Source: Chloroflexota bacterium | GTDB taxonomy: Bacteria; Chloroflexota; Limnocylindria; Limnocylindrales; CSP1-4 | Direction of reading: 5' to 3' | Assembly: GCA_017881985.1 (NCBI GenBank) | Contig: JADGQH010000119.1 | Span: forward strand, 1 to 9,094 | Length of the DNA: 9,094 bases | Shown here: one piece after another, positions 5,510 through 9,094 of the stretch | Numbering within the stretch: position 1 is the stretch's first letter | How the letters are laid out: each line of letters starts with the position of its first letter | Made by a program: the position numbers and the translations under genes | The notes under the pieces: model-generated | Told to the model about the DNA's origin: nothing | Seen by the model: only the letters and a program-made list of their open reading frames with translations | Database searches by the model: none

Positions 5510-7060
5510 TCAGCGGCCGATGGACAGCGCGACGGCCGGGTCGACGGCGGCCAGGATCGCCTTGACGGGGCCCGCGACGAGGTCGAGGACGAGGGCCGGG
5601 TAGAGGCCCAGGACCACCGTCAGGGCGCCGAGCGGCGCGAGGGTCAGGATCTCCACGGGCCGCATGTCGGTCAGGTGGTGCCCCAGCCCGGCGAGGAACT
5701 CCGAGACCGGCCCGAAGCACATGCGCTGGACCATCCAGAGCAGGTACCCGGCCGCAAGGATCATCACGAACGTGATCGTGACCCCCACCCACGGGTTGAA
5801 GGCGAAGGCGCCCTGGAAGACCAGGAACTCCCCGACGAAGCCGGCCAGCCCCGGCAGCCCGACCGACGCGAAGACGAAGAACCCGAAGGCGGCCGAGTAG
5901 ACCGGGGTGACCGCGCCGAGGCCGCCCATCTTCGCGAGCGTCCGGTCGTGCGTCCGTTCATAGATCACGCCGACCAGGAGGAAGAGCGCGCCCGTGATCA
6001 GGCCGTGGTTGACCATCTGGAGGATCGCGCCCTGGAGTCCCTGCTGCTGGAAGATGAAGATCCCCAGGGTCACGAAGCCCATGTGGCTGACCGAGCTGTA
6101 GGCGATCAGCTTCTTGAGGTCCGGCTGGACGAGGGCGACGATCGCCCCGTAGATGATCGCGATGACGGAAAGCACGATCAGGAGCGGCGCGAAGACGTGC
6201 GCGCCGTGCGGGAAGAGCGGGATCGCGAACCGGATGAAGCCATAGGCGCCCAGCTTGAGCAGGACGCCCGCCAGGATCACCGAGCCCGCGGTCGGCGCCT
6301 CCACGTGCGCGTCGGGGAGCCAGGTGTGGAAGGGGAACATCGGCACCTTGATCGCGAAGGCGAGCGCGAACGCGGCGAACGCGAAGAGCTGGAACGTGCC
6401 GTCGAAGCCCGCTCCGGCCAGCTTCTCCAGGTCGAACGCGCCGACCCACGAGCCGGTCGCCGCCTGGAACGTGAACGCGGTGGCGAGGATCGCCACGAGC
6501 ATCAGGAGCGACCCGACGAGCGTGTACAGGACGAACTTGATCGTGGCGTAGATCCGGTTCGCGCCGCCCCAGATCCCGATGATCAGGTACATCGGGACCA
6601 GCACGACTTCCCAGAAGATGTAGAACAGGAAGAGGTCCAGGGCCAGGAAGACGCCGAGCATCCCGACCTCGAGGATCAGGAAGGAGATCATGTACTCCTT
6701 CACCCGCTCCCGGATCGGCGAGAAGCTCGCCAGGATGGAGATCCACGAGAGGGTCGTGGTCAGCACCACGAGCGCCACGGAGAGGCCGTCGGCGCCCACC
6801 TTGTACTGGATCCCGAAGAGCGGGATCCAGTCGATCGCCTGCACGAACTGGAAGGACCCCGCCGCGGATGCGACGACGTTCCGTCCCGGGAGGAAGCCGA
6901 GGACCAGCCACAGGCTCGCCACCCAGGTCGCCAGGGCGAAGAGCAGGGCGGTCCCGCGGATCGCGCCGAGGTTGCGCCGCGGGATCAGCGCGATCACGAG
7001 GGCGCCGACGAGCGGCAGGAAGATGATCAGGCTCAGGATCGGGAAGGAGGAGATGTCCAC
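5510..7060 (-). CDS. nuoM: NADH-quinone oxidoreductase subunit M
   Basis: This 516-residue membrane subunit of complex I is the middle antiporter-like proton channel of the membrane arm. Conserved residues are visible: Glu151 in YIFWEVVLVPMYLIIG, Lys238 in IKVPMFPFHTWLPDAH, Lys269 in LLKLGAYGF, His326 in YSSVSHMGFV, His352 in MVNHGLITGALFL, and Glu411 in GLPGLAGFVGEFLVF. The start is GTG 7060-7058, set by an AGGGGG Shine-Dalgarno site 7 nt upstream that itself overlaps the nuoL stop. This gives the usual short N-terminus before helix 1. The same frame stays open as far as 7729 only because it runs opposite-phase through nuoL, and that extension is hydrophilic and Arg-rich. It lies 11 nt after nuoL and 17 nt before nuoN, so the three are co-transcribed. 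Confidence 0.96.
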   Translation of the reverse strand: MDISSFPILSLIIFLPLVGALVIALIPRRNLGAIRGTALLFALATWVASLWLVLGFLPGRNVVASAAGSFQFVQAIDWIPLFGIQYKVGADGLSVALVVLTTTLSWISILASFSPIRERVKEYMISFLILEVGMLGVFLALDLFLFYIFWEVVLVPMYLIIGIWGGANRIYATIKFVLYTLVGSLLMLVAILATAFTFQAATGSWVGAFDLEKLAGAGFDGTFQLFAFAAFALAFAIKVPMFPFHTWLPDAHVEAPTAGSVILAGVLLKLGAYGFIRFAIPLFPHGAHVFAPLLIVLSVIAIIYGAIVALVQPDLKKLIAYSSVSHMGFVTLGIFIFQQQGLQGAILQMVNHGLITGALFLLVGVIYERTHDRTLAKMGGLGAVTPVYSAAFGFFVFASVGLPGLAGFVGEFLVFQGAFAFNPWVGVTITFVMILAAGYLLWMVQRMCFGPVSEFLAGLGHHLTDMRPVEILTLAPLGALTVVLGLYPALVLDLVAGPVKAILAAVDPAVALSIGR

Positions 7061-7067
7061 GGGCGTT

Positions 7068-7071
7068 CCCC

Positions 7072-7073
<2 letters not shown>
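7068..7073 (-). promoter_or_regulatory. Shine-Dalgarno site of nuoM overlapping the nuoL stop
   Basis: Read on the minus strand, AGGGGG at 7073-7068 shares bases with the nuoL TAG stop (7074-7072) and stands 7 nt before GTG 7060. This decides the nuoM start and suggests that ribosomes ending nuoL help to start nuoM. Confidence 0.65.
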
Positions 7074-9075
<2,002 letters not shown>

Positions 9076-9094
9076 GGAGGCGGCTCGGTCTCTT

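Noticed and set aside
4143..5603. Long plus-strand open frame opposite nuoN
   Set aside because: It encodes a His/Arg/Glu/Gln-rich, motif-free protein that is the antisense shadow of a GC-rich membrane-protein gene; nuoN on the minus strand has all family residues.

Overview
The window is a very GC-rich piece of bacterial chromosome, with strong G/C preference at third codon positions, GTG starts mixed with ATG, and Pro/Ser/Ala-rich linkers behind membrane anchors. The protein style and the nuoL-nuoM-nuoN order suggest a Chloroflexota-like (possibly Limnocylindria-type) or actinobacterial-type genome. That placement is an impression from protein character, not a search result. I see no rRNA, tRNA, CRISPR array or insertion sequence, and coding density is close to complete.

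Layout. (1) Bases 1-390, plus strand: the 3' end of a membrane-protein gene with one visible terminal membrane helix and a Gly/Asp/Pro-rich tail. (2) 245-1372, plus strand: a CorA-type divalent-cation channel whose signature tripeptide is GMS, not GMN. It starts inside the upstream gene, and a 30-nt repeat tract lies in the overlap. (3) 1404-2120, minus strand: a membrane-anchored sortase-fold protein with Ser where the catalytic Cys is expected. (4) 2191-2892 and 2889-3977, plus strand: a TlpA/ResA-like thioredoxin-fold protein followed, with an ATGA overlap, by an OtsB-type trehalose-6-phosphate phosphatase that carries a repetitive Gly/Asp/Pro N-terminal tail. (5) 4017-9075, minus strand: nuoL, nuoM and nuoN, the three antiporter-like proton-pumping membrane subunits of respiratory complex I, closely packed and transcribed leftward. 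nuoL runs to or past the right edge, and the rest of the nuo operon is presumably beyond it.

How the genes fit together. NuoL, NuoM and NuoN form most of the distal membrane arm of NADH:quinone oxidoreductase, and all three keep the expected Glu/Lys channel residues. nuoN appears to be the last gene of that operon because it is convergent with otsB across a 39-nt gap. The left half is a set of unrelated housekeeping or envelope genes: ion transport, a sortase-like protein, a thiol-disulfide protein and trehalose synthesis. I did not find an obvious new multi-gene system. The points worth a second look are the two signature-residue substitutions (CorA GMS, sortase Cys to Ser), the dual-frame repeat overlap, and the repeat-built N-terminal tails on two unrelated cytosolic-start proteins.
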